Assembly (NCBI RefSeq): GCF_030848575.1 | Contig: NZ_JAVDDX010000002.1 | Coordinates: 558,001-622,000, forward strand | Direction: 5' to 3' | From: Haloarcula sp. H-GB4 | GTDB taxonomy: Archaea; Halobacteriota; Halobacteria; Halobacteriales; Haloarculaceae | DNA length: 64,000 bases | Part shown: positions 17,732 to 27,284 of the stretch, piece after piece | Layout of the letters: the number at the start of each line of letters is the position of its first letter | Numbering within the stretch: the first letter of the stretch is position 1 | Notes under the pieces: model-generated | Databases searched by the model: none | Told to the model about the DNA's origin: nothing | The model's input: the letters and a program-made list of their open reading frames with translations, nothing else | Position numbers and translations under genes: made by a program

Positions 17732-19066
17732 ATGGTAAACCTCGCGCTCTCAGCGGCGCAGCTCCTCGTGGCGCTGGTCCTCGTGGGACTGAACGGCTTC
17801 TTCGTCGCCGCCGAGTTCGCGTTCGTTCGCGTTCGCGGCACATCGGTCGAACAGCTCGCTGACGAAGGCCGGGCCGGCGCAGGCTCGCTTCAGGCAGTGA
17901 TGGCGGACCTGGACAACTATCTCGCGGTGACCCAACTCGGGATTACGCTCGCCTCGCTGGGGCTGGGATGGGTCGGTGAGCCCGCCGTCGCAGCGCTGCT
18001 TGAACCCGTCCTCGCTCCGGTACTGCCCGAGAGCCTCCTCCACGTCGTCGCGTTCGCAGTTGGGTTCACAATCATCACGTTCCTCCACGTCGTCTTCGGC
18101 GAACTCGCGCCGAAGACGTTCGCCATTGCCCGGACTGAGCGGCTCTCGCTGTTGCTCGCGCCGCCGATGAAGCCGCTTTACTATCTGTTCTATCCCGGGA
18201 TCGTCGTGTTCAACGGCTCGGCAAACGCCTTTACGCAATTGCTGGGAGTCCCGCCGGCCTCGGAGACAGACGAGACGCTCGGCGAGCGTGAGATCCGCCG
18301 GGTGCTGGCTCAGTCCGGCGAAGAAGGGAACATCGATGCGGCCGAGGTTGACATGATTGAGCGTGTGTTCGACCTTGACGATACGGTCGTCCGAGAGGTC
18401 ATGGTCCCGCGACCCGACGTTGTGAGCGTCCCAGCGGACGCCACGATGGCAGATATCCGGGGGGTCGTTCTTGATGAAGGACACACCCGCTATCCGGTGG
18501 TCGACGCCGACGATAGCGACCAGATTGTCGGGTTCATCGATGTCAAAGACGTGCTGCGGGCCGGCGAGGAAGGCAACGAGACCGCGACTGCCGGCGATAT
18601 CGCCCGCGAGATACCGGTCGTCCCGGAGACGACAGCTATCAACGACCTCCTGTTACAGTTCAGGCAAGACCGCCGGCAGATGGCCGCGGTCATCGACGAG
18701 TGGGGGTCGCTGGAGGGCATCGCGACAATCGAAGACGTGGTCGAGGCCGTCGTCGGCGACCTGCGCGACGAGTTCGACGTTGATGGCCGCGAACATGCCA
18801 TCCGCAAGCAAAGCGACGGGAGCTACGACGCCGACGGCGGCGTGCCGCTGTCGACAGTCAGTGAGGCTCTCGGTGTCGACCTCGACAGCGACGCGGTCGA
18901 AACCATCGGCGGGCTGGTGTTGAGTCAGCTCGACCGCGCCCCGGAAGTCGGTGACGTCGCCGAAGCGGCCGGATACGTGTTTGAGGTGACAGGCGTCGAC
19001 GGCACCCGAATCTCGACGGTCGAAATCAGCGAGAACGACGCTGACGACTCGCCATCGGCCGGGTAA
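17732..19066 (+). CDS. CNNM/HlyC-CorC family transporter with CBS pair
   Basis: The protein has 444 residues from MVNLALSAAQLL; GGAGG six bases before this ATG decides the start over upstream in-frame codons. The DUF21 membrane domain (about 1-190) has four hydrophobic segments including LVGLNGFFVAAEFAFVRVR and VVFGELAPKTFAIART. Two CBS motifs follow (MVPRPDVVSVPADATMADI and VVPETTAINDLLLQF), then a CorC/HlyC C-terminal domain (about 360-440). Family members handle Mg2+ or Co2+ efflux, with the CBS pair sensing nucleotide. Monocistronic, convergent with the Eis-like gene. Confidence 0.9.
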   Translation: MVNLALSAAQLLVALVLVGLNGFFVAAEFAFVRVRGTSVEQLADEGRAGAGSLQAVMADLDNYLAVTQLGITLASLGLGWVGEPAVAALLEPVLAPVLPESLLHVVAFAVGFTIITFLHVVFGELAPKTFAIARTERLSLLLAPPMKPLYYLFYPGIVVFNGSANAFTQLLGVPPASETDETLGEREIRRVLAQSGEEGNIDAAEVDMIERVFDLDDTVVREVMVPRPDVVSVPADATMADIRGVVLDEGHTRYPVVDADDSDQIVGFIDVKDVLRAGEEGNETATAGDIAREIPVVPETTAINDLLLQFRQDRRQMAAVIDEWGSLEGIATIEDVVEAVVGDLRDEFDVDGREHAIRKQSDGSYDADGGVPLSTVSEALGVDLDSDAVETIGGLVLSQLDRAPEVGDVAEAAGYVFEVTGVDGTRISTVEISENDADDSPSAG

Positions 19067-19074
19067 GCGACCGC

Positions 19075-20265
19075 TCAGAAGAACTCGCCCAGATAGACAG
19101 ATTTGGGCTCGAAAACGTCCGTGAGCGGATCACGGACCGAGTCGTCGTGTATCTCCAGCCCGGCCAGACGTGCAGCGGCGTCGACGCCGTGCGTCCCGAC
19201 GGCCAGTTGTGAGAGCGTCGCAATGTCGACGGCCACATCGGCTTTCGAGTCGCTGGCTGGAAGCGGGTCGACCGTCGCAGTGCCGCCGTTCACTGACAGC
19301 CGGAACAGGCCGTCGTTGCGGTCAAGCAGCGGGTCGTTGACCAAGAGCGTACAGTCGAGGTCGCCCCCGGGCCAGTCGAGGCGTTCGAGGTGGCATACGT
19401 CCGTGAGCCGAACCATCGGCCCAGCCTCGACCGTACAGTCGACTGCGCCAGGGTCGTCGACGCGATGGAGGAGGTCAGTGTCAGGCGGTAGCTGGAGCGT
19501 GACGCGCTCGATCTGTGCGCCGTGATGCCCGAGGAACGCAAACAGAGCGCGGCGGGCCTCCTCGTCGACAACCGCGAAGTTCGAAACCGAGAGCGTGTTG
19601 TCAGCATCGTCCGCCACGGTGTACACGACGTACCCCTGAAGTTCACCGTCGCGTTCGTAGCCGTAGCAGTACGGGACACCGCCACCGTCCCAGTCGGCGA
19701 GAGTCCGCTCACGCCACCACGCTTCCGAGCGCCGGAGTGAGAGCGCCGTCCCGGCGGCTGCAGCGGTCTCGACCTGACGGAGCCGCTCCCAGTCGCCGGC
19801 GTCAAGGCTACTCATCTGTCCGCCAGTGTCGTCGTCCGGGAGCGCCGATGGCGGCAGGTCGAAGCGGCGATAAGTGTTCGCCGTCCCCCAGCCCAGACGG
19901 TGATAGAACGGCGTCGAAAACGGCCAGAGGGTGACGAACCCGACATCGGATTCGCGGTACGCAGACAGTGCATGTCGGCAGAGGTCGGCGGCGAGCCCCT
20001 GTCCGCGGTGTTCGGGTGGCGTTGCAACCGCGCCGAGGCCACCGACCGTCGTCGCCGCGCCGCGAACAGTTGTGTCGAGGAAATACAGCTTGCAGACGGC
20101 CCGGAGGGTGTCACCGTCGTAGAGGCCTCGCTGGTCGAACAGCGACGGCGGCCAGTCGTCGTCTGAGTCTGGGATTACAGGTCCCCTGCTAGGCGCGAAC
20201 GCGTACTGAAGTATCCGCTGGCAGGCTTCGCGGTCAGTCGTCGGGACGGGGCGGAATTCAGACAT
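19075..20265 (-). CDS. Eis-like N-acetyltransferase (GNAT plus SCP2-like domain)
   Basis: The protein has 396 residues. The N-terminal GNAT domain has the acetyl-CoA loop GGLGAVATPPEHRGQGLAAD (about 73-92) and FYHRLGWG, a signature of the enhanced intracellular survival (Eis) group. A second, degenerate GNAT domain and a C-terminal sterol-carrier-like domain (about 290-396) follow, ending in EFF; in Eis the free C-terminal carboxylate at the active site is the catalytic base. Bacterial Eis acetylates aminoglycosides and other amines at several positions. The natural substrate in haloarchaea is unknown. Confidence 0.87.
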   Translation of the reverse strand: MSEFRPVPTTDREACQRILQYAFAPSRGPVIPDSDDDWPPSLFDQRGLYDGDTLRAVCKLYFLDTTVRGAATTVGGLGAVATPPEHRGQGLAADLCRHALSAYRESDVGFVTLWPFSTPFYHRLGWGTANTYRRFDLPPSALPDDDTGGQMSSLDAGDWERLRQVETAAAAGTALSLRRSEAWWRERTLADWDGGGVPYCYGYERDGELQGYVVYTVADDADNTLSVSNFAVVDEEARRALFAFLGHHGAQIERVTLQLPPDTDLLHRVDDPGAVDCTVEAGPMVRLTDVCHLERLDWPGGDLDCTLLVNDPLLDRNDGLFRLSVNGGTATVDPLPASDSKADVAVDIATLSQLAVGTHGVDAAARLAGLEIHDDSVRDPLTDVFEPKSVYLGEFF

Positions 20266-20343
20266 ACTGTCCCGGGTGTCCGCCAGCTACAGAAAGCTAG
20301 TCATCTGCGGGTCGGCGTCGCGGTCCTTCGGAAGAGTGGGTTG

Positions 20344-21408
20344 TCACGGCACGTACCAGATACCACGGTCCCGGTCAAGGAGCGACCTGACGACGATGTG
20401 CGGGAGCGCGACGATGCTGATGAACATACTCCAGAACGCCACCGCGCCGGGGAGCAGATTGCTCGTTCCCAGCGGGTTCGGGAACGCCCAGTAGACGGCG
20501 ACGAGGACGCCGAAGGTGGCCAGTGCCCCAACGATGAGGACGATCCAGGCGCGCAACGCAACCGTTGAGGCGTCCGCGCCGCCGAGCAGGTCCCAGCGCT
20601 CGTCGCCGACCGGCTCTGTCTCGACGGACGCCGTCCGCGCCACCTGCCGGGCGGAGTACCAGAACGGGAAGTACAGGCCAACGGCGACGAGGACCGGGAC
20701 AGACGCGAAGAATACCGCAAGGAGCAACGATTCTCCGGCGTCGATAAGCCAAGAGCGGCCGCCGCCGCGGACGTAGCCAAGCACGATGTGCGCCGTTAGG
20801 GCGAGCCCGTAGCCCGATCCAATGACGAGCCGGGTCGTGTCGAACGCCCCCGCGTACGACGAGAGTGCGCCCGGTTCGACGAGGCCGACCATCAGCGAAC
20901 TGAACGCGTGAAACGTCTCCGGCCAGAACACGATGGGGACGAGCATCACCGCACCGCCGCGGACGGCCGCCGCCAGCCAGCGCTGGAACCGGGTCTGCAG
21001 GTGGTCGGTGCCGCTCGTGGCTTCCAGCACCTGCAGGCCGCCGAGGCCCCCCTTCGCCATGGCGACGGTCAACGCCAGCGCGAGGCCGGCGACTGGCGCG
21101 GCGAGGAACAGGCCGACGAACCCGCCGATAGCCGCCAGATACACCGCGACGTACCGCCAGCGAAACGAGGGGCGGCGGCGACGGAGGTTCTCGAAGTGCT
21201 CGTACCCGCCGTGGGGAAGGTTGAGTGCGACCATCCCGACGAGGTACACCACCATCTGTGCCCGGAGCGGAATTCGGACCTCGGCAGCACCGAGGAGACC
21301 GAAAATGACAGCAAGTACCAGCAGGCTCGCCCGCGAAAGCAGGAGCGACGGATGGCGGTCGGTGTCCCGATGCCGCTGCCAGACGGACCCCAGGCTGGTC
21401 GTGGGCAT
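20344..21408 (-). CDS. Divergent Brp/Blh-like membrane protein lacking several metal histidines
   Basis: The protein has 354 residues and about eight to nine membrane helices. The Brp/Blh family cleaves beta-carotene to retinal using an iron held by histidines. The first hallmark is recognisable as NLPHGGYEHFE (His66, His71, against PHGAxDH in active enzymes), and the C-terminal ALPHIVVRSLLDRD is also family-like. However, the second-half hallmark, normally W-H-x-x-x-H, reads FWYSARQ (249-255), with Tyr and Gln in place of both histidines. A cleavage reaction is therefore doubtful; a carotenoid-binding or modified reaction is possible. The gene diverges from the CrtI-type desaturase across 149 bp, linking it to carotenoid metabolism. 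Confidence 0.7.
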   Translation of the reverse strand: MPTTSLGSVWQRHRDTDRHPSLLLSRASLLVLAVIFGLLGAAEVRIPLRAQMVVYLVGMVALNLPHGGYEHFENLRRRRPSFRWRYVAVYLAAIGGFVGLFLAAPVAGLALALTVAMAKGGLGGLQVLEATSGTDHLQTRFQRWLAAAVRGGAVMLVPIVFWPETFHAFSSLMVGLVEPGALSSYAGAFDTTRLVIGSGYGLALTAHIVLGYVRGGGRSWLIDAGESLLLAVFFASVPVLVAVGLYFPFWYSARQVARTASVETEPVGDERWDLLGGADASTVALRAWIVLIVGALATFGVLVAVYWAFPNPLGTSNLLPGAVAFWSMFISIVALPHIVVRSLLDRDRGIWYVP

Positions 21409-21557
21409 ATCGCGAGCCTAGGGAAAAACTCACAATAAACGATGCAAGCGATTCCAGCGAACTGGGAACAGACCGCTGGTTTGAATCATGAGATGTCTGT
21501 TGTGAAGCGCTGGGAATCCGAGGAATCCTTTTTCAGGCGTAGTCGTTAGCAACGGCT

Positions 21558-23081
21558 ATGCGTGATGGTCTCCCTCACGACCGGACGGTGACCGTCGTCG
21601 GTGGCGGCTTCGGCGGCCTCTCGGCTGCGTGCTATCTGGCCGACGCCGGGGCCGGCGTGCGACTGCTCGAACGCCACGATCGCCTCGGCGGCCACGCGGG
21701 CGTCCTCGAACGCGACGGCTTCCGGTTCGACACCGGCCCGTCGTGGTACTTGATGCCCGACGTGTTCGAACGCTTCTTCGGGCACTTCGACCGCGAGCCG
21801 AGCGACTACTACGAACTGGAGCGACTGGACCCCCAGTACCGGGTGTTCTGGAAGGACGGGGACCGCGTGACGATGCGTCCAAACCGCGAGAACGCATACG
21901 AGGTGTTCGAGTCCTACGAGGACGGGGCCGGCGACGCGCTGGCCGAGTATCTCGAGCGGGCCGAACAGAACTACGACCTCGCGATGGACCGGGTCGTCTA
22001 CGAGGGCCGCGAACGGCTGCGTGACTACGTCGACACCGACCTCCTTCCGCTCGCGCCGCGTGCGCGGCTGTTCGGCTCGATGGACGACTACGTCAGTCGC
22101 TACATCGACCACCCGAAACTCCGGCAATTGCTTGAATATACGCTGGTGTTTCTCGGCGGCGCGCCACACAACACCCCGGCACTGTACAGCATCATGAGCC
22201 ACGTCGACCTGAATATGAACGTATTCTACCCGGAGGGCGGCATCGCGGGCGTCGTCAACCGCCTCGGGTCGCTGGCTCGGGAACTCGGCGTCGACATACA
22301 GACTGGAACTGAAGTCCAACACATCGCCGGAGAGGCGGGGGCGTTCGAACTGATCACCGAGGACGGTGTTGTCGCCTCCGACCTCGTGGTCAGCAACGCC
22401 AACCCCGCCTACACCGAACAGAATCTGCTCGATCCCGCTGCGCGCGACCATGACCCGGATCACTGGGACGACCAGACCTACGCGCCGTCGGCGTTCATGC
22501 TGTATCTCGGTGTCGAGGGCGACGTGGACCCGCTGGCCCACCATTCGCTGGTCCTGCCGACGGACTGGGACGACCACTTCGAACAGATATTCGACCAGCC
22601 GGCGTGGCCCGACGACCCCGCGTACTACCTATCGGTCACGTCGAAGACCGACGAGACGGTCGCTCCCGACGGTCACCACGCTGTCGTCATCTTGGTCCCC
22701 ATCGCGCCGGGGCTGGACGACGGTCCCGACATTCGTGAAGAGTATCGGGAGTTTGTTCTCGACGACCTCGCCGAACAGACCGGCGTTGACCTTCGCGACC
22801 GCATCGTCGTCGAAGAGACGGCGTGTGTCAGCGAGTTCGCCGAGCGCTACGGCGACCCACAGGGGACGGCGCTCGGACTGGCACATACCCTGTTCCAGAC
22901 CGGGCCGCTTCGTCCCAGCCATCGCGCTGGCGTCAACGGCCTTTACTACACCGGAGCCTACACGACGCCCGGCATCGGGATGCCGATGTGTCTTATCAGC
23001 GGCGAACACACCGCCCGGGACATCATCGAGGACAGCCCGTTCGAGACGAAACAGGACCGCTCGGCCTCAACGGCGGACTGA
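21558..23081 (+). CDS. crtI: Phytoene desaturase family flavoenzyme (CrtI-type)
   Basis: The protein has 507 residues. The N-terminal FAD motif is VVGGGFGGLSAACYLADAG with RLGGHAG after it, and the C-terminal flavin motif is YYTGAYTTPGIGMPMCLISG. FDTGPSWYLMPDVFERFF and YSIMSHVDLNMNVFYPEGG are typical CrtI segments. The enzyme introduces double bonds into phytoene toward lycopene. Haloarchaea usually have several CrtI homologues, including the later bacterioruberin desaturase CrtD, so the exact step is not certain. It faces the Brp-like gene, consistent with a carotenoid locus. Confidence 0.85.
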   Translation: MRDGLPHDRTVTVVGGGFGGLSAACYLADAGAGVRLLERHDRLGGHAGVLERDGFRFDTGPSWYLMPDVFERFFGHFDREPSDYYELERLDPQYRVFWKDGDRVTMRPNRENAYEVFESYEDGAGDALAEYLERAEQNYDLAMDRVVYEGRERLRDYVDTDLLPLAPRARLFGSMDDYVSRYIDHPKLRQLLEYTLVFLGGAPHNTPALYSIMSHVDLNMNVFYPEGGIAGVVNRLGSLARELGVDIQTGTEVQHIAGEAGAFELITEDGVVASDLVVSNANPAYTEQNLLDPAARDHDPDHWDDQTYAPSAFMLYLGVEGDVDPLAHHSLVLPTDWDDHFEQIFDQPAWPDDPAYYLSVTSKTDETVAPDGHHAVVILVPIAPGLDDGPDIREEYREFVLDDLAEQTGVDLRDRIVVEETACVSEFAERYGDPQGTALGLAHTLFQTGPLRPSHRAGVNGLYYTGAYTTPGIGMPMCLISGEHTARDIIEDSPFETKQDRSASTAD

Positions 23082-23164
23082 CACCGCCCGCTCGGCGGGC
23101 AGTTTGCGTGAACCGTCTGACTCACGACGTGATATCGTGGCACACCACGGCGGAGCCTCGAACA

Positions 23165-23172
23165 GTTTATTG
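23165..23172 (+). promoter_or_regulatory. Promoter of the purine phosphoribosyltransferase gene
   Basis: GTTTATTG is centred about 27 nt before the ATG at 23195 and supports that start. Confidence 0.5.
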
Positions 23173-23194
23173 TCCCGCTTCAGGTAACGGTGGC

Positions 23195-23743
23195 ATGGAG
23201 AAGCTCCGCGAGTCGCTACACGAGGCCCCGATCATCGACAAGGATGGATACTCCTACCTGGTCCACCCGCTCAGCAACGGCGTGCCGATGCTGGAGCCAG
23301 AACTCCTCCGCGAGGTCGTCGTCGGCGTGACACGGGCGGCCGACCTCGACGTGGACAAGATCGTCGCGCCGGAGGCGATGGGCATCCACATCGCGACCGC
23401 ACTCTCACTGCAGACGGATATCCCGCTCGTGGTCATCCGCAAGCGCTCCTACGGGCTTGAGGATGAGGTCCCGCTGCACAAGACCACCGGCTACTCCGAA
23501 TCGGAGATGTTCATCAACGACATCGAGGCGGGCGACGACCTGCTCATTGTCGACGACCTGCTCTCGACCGGCGGAACGATGGCATCCATCTGCGAGGCGC
23601 TCGACGACATCGGGGCGGACATCTCGGATATCGTCGTCGTCTTCCGGAAACAGGGCGACTCAGCGCTCGACAACACCGACTACGATGTGACCAGTCTGCT
23701 CGACATCTCGGTCGATCAGGACGGCGTGACTATCCACGACTGA
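23195..23743 (+). CDS. hpt: Hypoxanthine/adenine phosphoribosyltransferase-like protein
   Basis: The protein has 182 residues from MEKLRESLHEAPIIDKDGYS, with a TATA box 27 nt upstream. The PRPP-binding loop is LLIVDDLLSTGGTMASI, preceded by VVIRKRSYGLEDEV, and VAPEAMGIHIATALSL forms the pyrophosphate loop. This size and start match the archaeal Hpt/Apt-like group that salvages purine bases with PRPP. Whether hypoxanthine, guanine or adenine is preferred cannot be read; some haloarchaeal members are listed only as HGPRTase-like. Monocistronic. Confidence 0.85.
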   Translation: MEKLRESLHEAPIIDKDGYSYLVHPLSNGVPMLEPELLREVVVGVTRAADLDVDKIVAPEAMGIHIATALSLQTDIPLVVIRKRSYGLEDEVPLHKTTGYSESEMFINDIEAGDDLLIVDDLLSTGGTMASICEALDDIGADISDIVVVFRKQGDSALDNTDYDVTSLLDISVDQDGVTIHD

Positions 23744-23762
23744 GAAGGACTGCTGTCCCTGT

Positions 23763-24065
23763 TTACCCCTGCTCGACAGCGGCGGCCATGTGCTCACGGG
23801 CTTCCTCGGGCGTCATCCCGCGAACGCCACACGCACAGGAGAGGAGTTCGGGGTCGGTCAGGTCGTCGACCTCTTCGGCGCTGGCCCGGTCGAGCGCGTC
23901 CTCGTCGGCGTCGTAGTCGAACGTCACCCGATATGTGACCTGTGCCACGCCCTCGATCTGGTGGGACTCGTCGGGGTCCGGATTCGCGATAGCCTCGGCG
24001 TGCTCTTCCTGCATTGCGGACTTCCACTGTTCGAGGTTCGCCTCGGGGTCCGAATCGTCGGGCAT
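23763..24065 (-). CDS. Small acidic protein with CxC motif, unknown function
   Basis: The protein has 100 residues from MPDDSDPEANLEQWKSAMQE; the frame further upstream has no similar character. A central beta-rich segment (AQVTYRVTFDYDADEDAL) precedes DLTDPELLSCACGVRGMTPE (cysteines 77 and 79). The Cys-x-Cys and a nearby His could hold a metal, but a full zinc site is not visible. I do not recognise the family. It is convergent with the phosphoribosyltransferase gene and divergent from dsbB. Confidence 0.6.
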   Translation of the reverse strand: MPDDSDPEANLEQWKSAMQEEHAEAIANPDPDESHQIEGVAQVTYRVTFDYDADEDALDRASAEEVDDLTDPELLSCACGVRGMTPEEAREHMAAAVEQG

Positions 24066-24182
24066 ACGCTGGCTGTCGGTGGCAGGACTGAAAAAGCGAG
24101 CGCTGGCGATCCGGTCAGGCGAGAGCCGAGCAAGAGGTCGGCTCTCGGAACGCTTTTTCGGCCGGCAGACGCTGGCTTTCCT

Positions 24183-24611
24183 GTGGTTGACTCCCGATCC
24201 GTCTCCGACCGACCTCGGCTCCTGTTGGCCGCGGCGACTGCCGTCGCCACCGTTGCGACGGCCAGTAGCCTCTATCTCTCGCTGGGTCTCGGGCTGACAC
24301 CCTGTCGGCTCTGCTGGTATCAGCGCATTCTGATGTACCCGCTGGTGGTCGTCCTCGGCATTGCCGCCGCTGAGCGCCGTCCCGGCGTCGTCCGGACGGC
24401 GCTGTCGCTTGCGGTTCCGGGAGCCGCTATCGCGGCCTATCACTCCTGGCTGCAGGTGAGCCAGACGACCTGCGGAATCGGAGCGATCAGCTGTGCGCAG
24501 ATCCAGTACCGGGTGCTCGGCCTGACCGTCCCGAACCTCTCGCTGATGGCGTTCGTGCTGGTGACCGGCCTGGTCGTCGTGGCCACCCGACTGTCTGGCA
24601 GTCAGTCCTGA
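24183..24611 (+). CDS. dsbB: DsbB-like disulfide bond formation membrane protein
   Basis: The protein has 142 residues and four membrane helices. It starts at a GTG (VVDSRSVSDRPRLLLAAATA) just before the first helix. Both cysteine pairs of DsbB are present: CRLCW in the first outer loop (LTPCRLCWYQRILMYP) and Cys-x6-Cys (CGIGAISC) in the second. DsbB reoxidises periplasmic DsbA and passes electrons to quinone. The only thioredoxin-fold candidate in the window is the DsbA-like lipoprotein at 12649, which has a separate membrane partner. No operon partner. Confidence 0.88.
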   Translation: MVDSRSVSDRPRLLLAAATAVATVATASSLYLSLGLGLTPCRLCWYQRILMYPLVVVLGIAAAERRPGVVRTALSLAVPGAAIAAYHSWLQVSQTTCGIGAISCAQIQYRVLGLTVPNLSLMAFVLVTGLVVVATRLSGSQS

Positions 24612-24704
24612 TTCGCGGGAGCGACAGGGCCAGTGAGCGACCGATACCGGACAGCCTTCGCCGGGACCGCGCCCCTTTTTCGGGTTGCCCGACGTGGCTC
24701 CGAT

Positions 24705-25736
24705 ATGGAGTACACCAGACTCGGTTCGACCGGAACGACGGTTTCACAGCTGTGTTTCGGCACCTGGCGCTTCGGCCGGGAGACGGGCGGCGTCGTCGAG
24801 ACCGACCGCGAGGAGGCCCACGAACTGCTCGATGCGGCGTGGGAGCGCGGCATCAACTTCATCGACACTGCCAACGTCTACGGCAATCCAAACGGGACTA
24901 GCGAGGAGTACATCGGCGAGTGGCTCGACGACTACGACCGCGAGGACTTCGTCATCGCCTCGAAGGTGTACTTCCCCTTCGACGGCCGCGGCGAGCCCGG
25001 TCCCAACGACTCCGGCCTCGGGCGCAAGCACATCCGCGCCCAGATTCAGGGGACGCTGGATCGCCTCGATACGGACTATCTCGATCTCTACTACATCCAC
25101 CGCTGGGACGAGCACAGCGACATCGAGGAGACGCTGTCGACGCTCGACGACCTCGTCCGTGCGGGGAAAATCCACCATCTCGGTGCGTCGACGATGGCTG
25201 CCTGGCAGTTGACCAAAGCCCTCTGGAAGAGCGATGTCGAGGACTACGAGCGCTTCGAGGTGACCCAGCCGCTGTTCCACGCCGGCTACCGCGACGACGT
25301 GAAAGACTATCTCGATGTGTGTGCCGACCAGGACATGGCTGTCTGTCCGTACTCGCCGCTGGCCGGCGGCTTCCTCACGGGCAAGTACGAGCGCACGGAC
25401 GACGACGACCCGACGGCCTTCGAGGGACCGGAGGGCTCCCGGGGCTCGCTGTCCGACCGCTTCGAGGACTTCTACCTCTCCGAGCGCGGCTGGCACGTCC
25501 TTGACGAACTCCGAACTGTCGCGGACGAACTCGACGCCACGCCCGCGCAGGTCACGCTCCGCTGGCTCATCGAACAGCCGGACTTCACCTGTGTCCCTAT
25601 CGTCGGCGCTCGCACCGTCGACCAGCTCGACGAGAACGCTGGCGCGACGGACATCTCGCTGTCCGACGACCAGTTCAACCGGATTGTGAGCGCCCGCTAC
25701 GCAGAGGACGGCGAGCGCTGGGGCCACCGGGCATAA
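24705..25736 (+). CDS. Aldo/keto reductase
   Basis: The protein has 343 residues from MEYTRLGSTGTTVSQLCFGT. The catalytic tetrad is visible: Asp54 and Tyr59 in FIDTANVYGN, Lys87 in ASKVYF, and His132 in YYIHRWDEH. The C-terminal FTCVPIVGARTVDQLDENAG is the NADP(H)-binding end typical of the YghZ/Kv-beta-like branch. It reduces aldehydes or ketones; the substrate is unknown. Monocistronic. Confidence 0.9.
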   Translation: MEYTRLGSTGTTVSQLCFGTWRFGRETGGVVETDREEAHELLDAAWERGINFIDTANVYGNPNGTSEEYIGEWLDDYDREDFVIASKVYFPFDGRGEPGPNDSGLGRKHIRAQIQGTLDRLDTDYLDLYYIHRWDEHSDIEETLSTLDDLVRAGKIHHLGASTMAAWQLTKALWKSDVEDYERFEVTQPLFHAGYRDDVKDYLDVCADQDMAVCPYSPLAGGFLTGKYERTDDDDPTAFEGPEGSRGSLSDRFEDFYLSERGWHVLDELRTVADELDATPAQVTLRWLIEQPDFTCVPIVGARTVDQLDENAGATDISLSDDQFNRIVSARYAEDGERWGHRA

Positions 25737-25848
25737 TCGGGAGACGAACTGACAGAACCACGCTATCGTCGGAGCACTCCACCGCCACCCGCAGGGAAGT
25801 TCGATCTAATTGCGACCGGATAGGATTCCCGGCCGACTGCTGATGGGT

Positions 25849-27162
25849 CTATGGCGCTGATTTGCTGGCCCTGTCACCAGAAACAGTCCCTGTTTCAGGT
25901 GCAATCTCACCGAACAGCCAGACTGCTCCGCCAGCGACAAGAAACAGGCTGCCAAGCGCTGCAACTGTTGTTGTTGCCGTGGTTGCATCCGCCAACGTCC
26001 CAGCAGCAAGTGCCAGCGGCGTCCGGAGCATCATATGCAACATCGACACCGCGGAGAGCAACGTCGCCCGTCCGACCGCCTCGACATGGTCGTTAATGTA
26101 TCCGTTAGCGATCGGCTGGATCAGCGGCTTCGCGGTTCGCATCGACGCGAACGCCGGGAGTGCCACAAGCGCGAGCCACAGCGGTACCACGAGCGCGACA
26201 GCCGTCAGAACTGGCACGACGACCACGGCTCTGCGGACGCCGAGACGGTCCTCAATTGTGCCGGCGTAGTAGCCGCCAACGGATGCCACTGCTGTCAGGG
26301 CGGCGTACAGCACGCCCAGTCCGAGCGCAAGTGTCGCGCCGGCCTCGCCTGCTCGTGCTGCCGCGGTCGGAACACCTGTGGGAACCTGAACACCGATAGC
26401 GGCGGCGTACGGCCGCAGCGTCTCGACCACCATCGGCTGGATGTAGGTGTGTGAAACGCCCAAAACAGCATAGAACAATCCAATGTACAGGACCAGTGCG
26501 CGGAGCGGCGGCTGAGCCAGATACGTTCGGATGACAGAGACGGCTTCGAGTGGATCGAGACGGTCGGCGGAGCGACTGTCACCACCCCGGTCGGCGTACT
26601 GGCGGTTTTTGGGCAGTGAGAGCAGGGCAAAGAAGCCGAGACTATTGAAGCCGACCGCAGCAACGAACGGATAGGTTGGATGCAGCCCATACAGCAGACC
26701 ACCAACAACCATTGAGACCGCTGCCGTCCACTTCTGTACTGCGTCACCCCGGCCGCGGATATGGCTGAACTGCCCGCTATCGAGCCGCTCAGTGAGTGTA
26801 TCGTACAGCCACGCATCCATGCTCCCTGAACGTAAGGTCAGTGCCAGCGCCCACAGTGCATAGAGGAAGCCGTACCAGAGGAATCCCGAAGCGAGAACGA
26901 AGCCTGCGAGAGAGGTAACGGTGAACAGCACGCTGAGAAGGAGGCTCGCCCGCCGCCCGAGCCTGTCACCGACGTAGCCTGTTGGAATCTCGCCGACGAC
27001 AGATAGCCCTGAGTAGATTGCTGAGAGGGCACCGACCTGTGTGAAGGACAGCGTTCGCAGGAGAAACAGGGTGAAGATAGGAGTGATAAATCCGACAGCG
27101 ATCGTGGCACGGTATAAATAGTACCGGCGCACTAACCCACGGTCAGATACCGGTCGGAGCAT
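25849..27162 (-). CDS. Major facilitator superfamily transporter
   Basis: The protein has 437 residues and twelve predicted membrane helices. The family's motif A follows helix 2 as GEIPTGYVGDRLGRRASL (about 57-73). A charged central loop (about 195-215, RGGDSRSADRLDP) separates the two halves. Substrate cannot be assigned, and there is no adjacent regulator or enzyme in an operon to suggest one. AT-rich sequence, with CTTAGTC about 25 nt upstream, precedes the start. Confidence 0.87.
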   Translation of the reverse strand: MLRPVSDRGLVRRYYLYRATIAVGFITPIFTLFLLRTLSFTQVGALSAIYSGLSVVGEIPTGYVGDRLGRRASLLLSVLFTVTSLAGFVLASGFLWYGFLYALWALALTLRSGSMDAWLYDTLTERLDSGQFSHIRGRGDAVQKWTAAVSMVVGGLLYGLHPTYPFVAAVGFNSLGFFALLSLPKNRQYADRGGDSRSADRLDPLEAVSVIRTYLAQPPLRALVLYIGLFYAVLGVSHTYIQPMVVETLRPYAAAIGVQVPTGVPTAAARAGEAGATLALGLGVLYAALTAVASVGGYYAGTIEDRLGVRRAVVVVPVLTAVALVVPLWLALVALPAFASMRTAKPLIQPIANGYINDHVEAVGRATLLSAVSMLHMMLRTPLALAAGTLADATTATTTVAALGSLFLVAGGAVWLFGEIAPETGTVSGDRASKSAP

Positions 27163-27284
27163 ACGGACCCTGTCACTTTCGATAGACTAAGCTCCTTCCA
27201 GAAACGTAGTTACGTTATATTATTGATATAAGAGAGTACGTATCAGCATATATCGATAGCACCGACAGTATACTGTAGAGTTCG

